Source of the DNA: Acerihabitans sp047324305
GTDB taxonomy: Bacteria; Pseudomonadota; Gammaproteobacteria; Enterobacterales; Enterobacteriaceae
Assembly: GCF_047324305.1 (NCBI RefSeq)
Contig: NZ_CP178740.1
Location: 2,232,001 to 2,296,000, forward strand
Reading direction: 5' to 3'
Length of the DNA: 64,000 nucleotides
The position numbers were made by a program, and so were the translations under genes. The first letter of the stretch is position 1; the number at the start of each line of letters is the position of its first letter. The notes under the pieces were generated by a model. The model made no database searches. It was not told the DNA's origin and saw nothing but the letters and a program-made list of their open reading frames with translations. This document shows positions 63,751 to 64,000 of the stretch, in pieces.

Positions 63751-64000
63751 ATGCAGACTCATGATGCCTATCGCCGACGTCTTTTACAGGCGATGGCCGT
63801 GTTGCCCTGGTGGTTTTCCCGCCGCGCCGCCGGCGCGCCCATACCCGATGCGGCACGTATTATCGCGCTGGAGTGGCGCCCGGCGGAGCTGCTGCTGGCC
63901 CTTGGCGTGACGCCGATGGCCATTGCCGACGCGCCGAATTACCGCAGCTGGGTGGCGGAGCCGGCGCTGCCGCCGTCGGTGCTGGACGTGGGGCTGCGCA
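63751..64000 (+). CDS. fhuD: FhuD-like ferric hydroxamate-binding protein, N-terminal part (cut by window edge)
   Basis: The visible 83 codons follow E. coli FhuD: RRRLLQAMAV near the start, then ARIIALEWRPAELLLALGV, and NYRSWVAEPALPPSVLDVGLR. FhuD is the periplasmic (Tat-type leader RRRLL) receptor that hands ferric hydroxamates to FhuB/FhuC. The 3' part lies beyond the window. In E. coli fhuD stands in fhuACDB, away from fhuF; here it diverges from fhuF. Confidence 0.85.
   Translation, partial: MQTHDAYRRRLLQAMAVLPWWFSRRAAGAPIPDAARIIALEWRPAELLLALGVTPMAIADAPNYRSWVAEPALPPSVLDVGLR

Overview
The window is chromosomal DNA of an enterobacterium (Enterobacterales). The strongest evidence is the backbone order dusA - pspG - qor - dnaB - alr - tyrB - yjbQ - yjbR - uvrA - ssb, which follows the Escherichia coli order with aphA and yjbS missing. 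Backbone proteins are close to the E. coli ones (for example Lys247 of TyrB, the MDFDDDIPF tip of SSB and the LexA box between uvrA and ssb). GC-rich codon use, an invasin-type adhesin and many transport/catabolic loci would fit a Sodalis/Pectobacteriaceae-like lineage, but the genus cannot be fixed from this sequence.

Layout. 1-2.2 kb: edge of a LuxR-like regulator, dusA, and pspG behind a sigma-54 promoter. 2.4-9.1 kb: an AT-richer accessory island between pspG and qor. It holds an inverse-autotransporter adhesin (LysM, beta-barrel, Ig-like domains) and, convergent to it, a three-gene operon of leaderless Ig-like proteins, one of which carries nine VxxWG (RCC1-like) repeats of about 41 residues. 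9.7-15.6 kb: qor, dnaB, alr, tyrB, yjbQ, yjbR. 15.6-25.0 kb: an inserted salvage/catabolic locus with an M20 amidohydrolase, a phosphotriesterase-like hydrolase, a CUT2 sugar-type ABC importer in two divergent parts, a LacI regulator, a ribokinase-like kinase, a BtpA/SgcQ protein and a TenA protein without the usual active-site Cys. 25.1-28.8 kb: uvrA and ssb, divergent across a LexA box. 28.8-31.35 kb: a group II intron between the ssb stop codon and the ssb terminator, its reverse-transcriptase gene broken by a single-base loss.

31.5-38.8 kb: an operon for an NMT1/taurine-type ABC importer with a nitrilase-family amidase, an ATZ/TRZ-type amidohydrolase, a Tat-exported binding protein and a second, leaderless binding-protein homologue, flanked by a GntR/FCD regulator. 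39.1-51.4 kb: a signalling and catabolic island. It has a FixJ-like response regulator, a protein of unknown function, an AraC regulator, and an operon of isochorismatase-like hydrolase, two tandem XapX proteins, a stand-alone receiver and a giant degenerate-kinase/AAA/GAF/PAS/histidine-kinase sensor. Divergent from this operon are a YtcJ-like amidohydrolase, DoxX, an MFS-ABM fusion and an alpha/beta hydrolase. 51.5-55.1 kb: a small toxin-antitoxin-like pair, a LysR/SDR divergent pair and a DeoR regulator. 55.3-62.7 kb: a complete Opp/Dpp-type peptide importer operon divergent from a GntR regulator and a creatininase-family enzyme. 62.9-64.0 kb: fhuF-like and (cut by the edge) fhuD-like genes diverging from a Fur-box-like site.

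No rRNA, tRNA, CRISPR array or insertion sequence was recognised. The least explained parts are the adhesin plus RCC1-like/Ig-like cassette, the TenA/BtpA/CUT2 salvage locus, and the XapX/isochorismatase operon with its degenerate sensor kinase.
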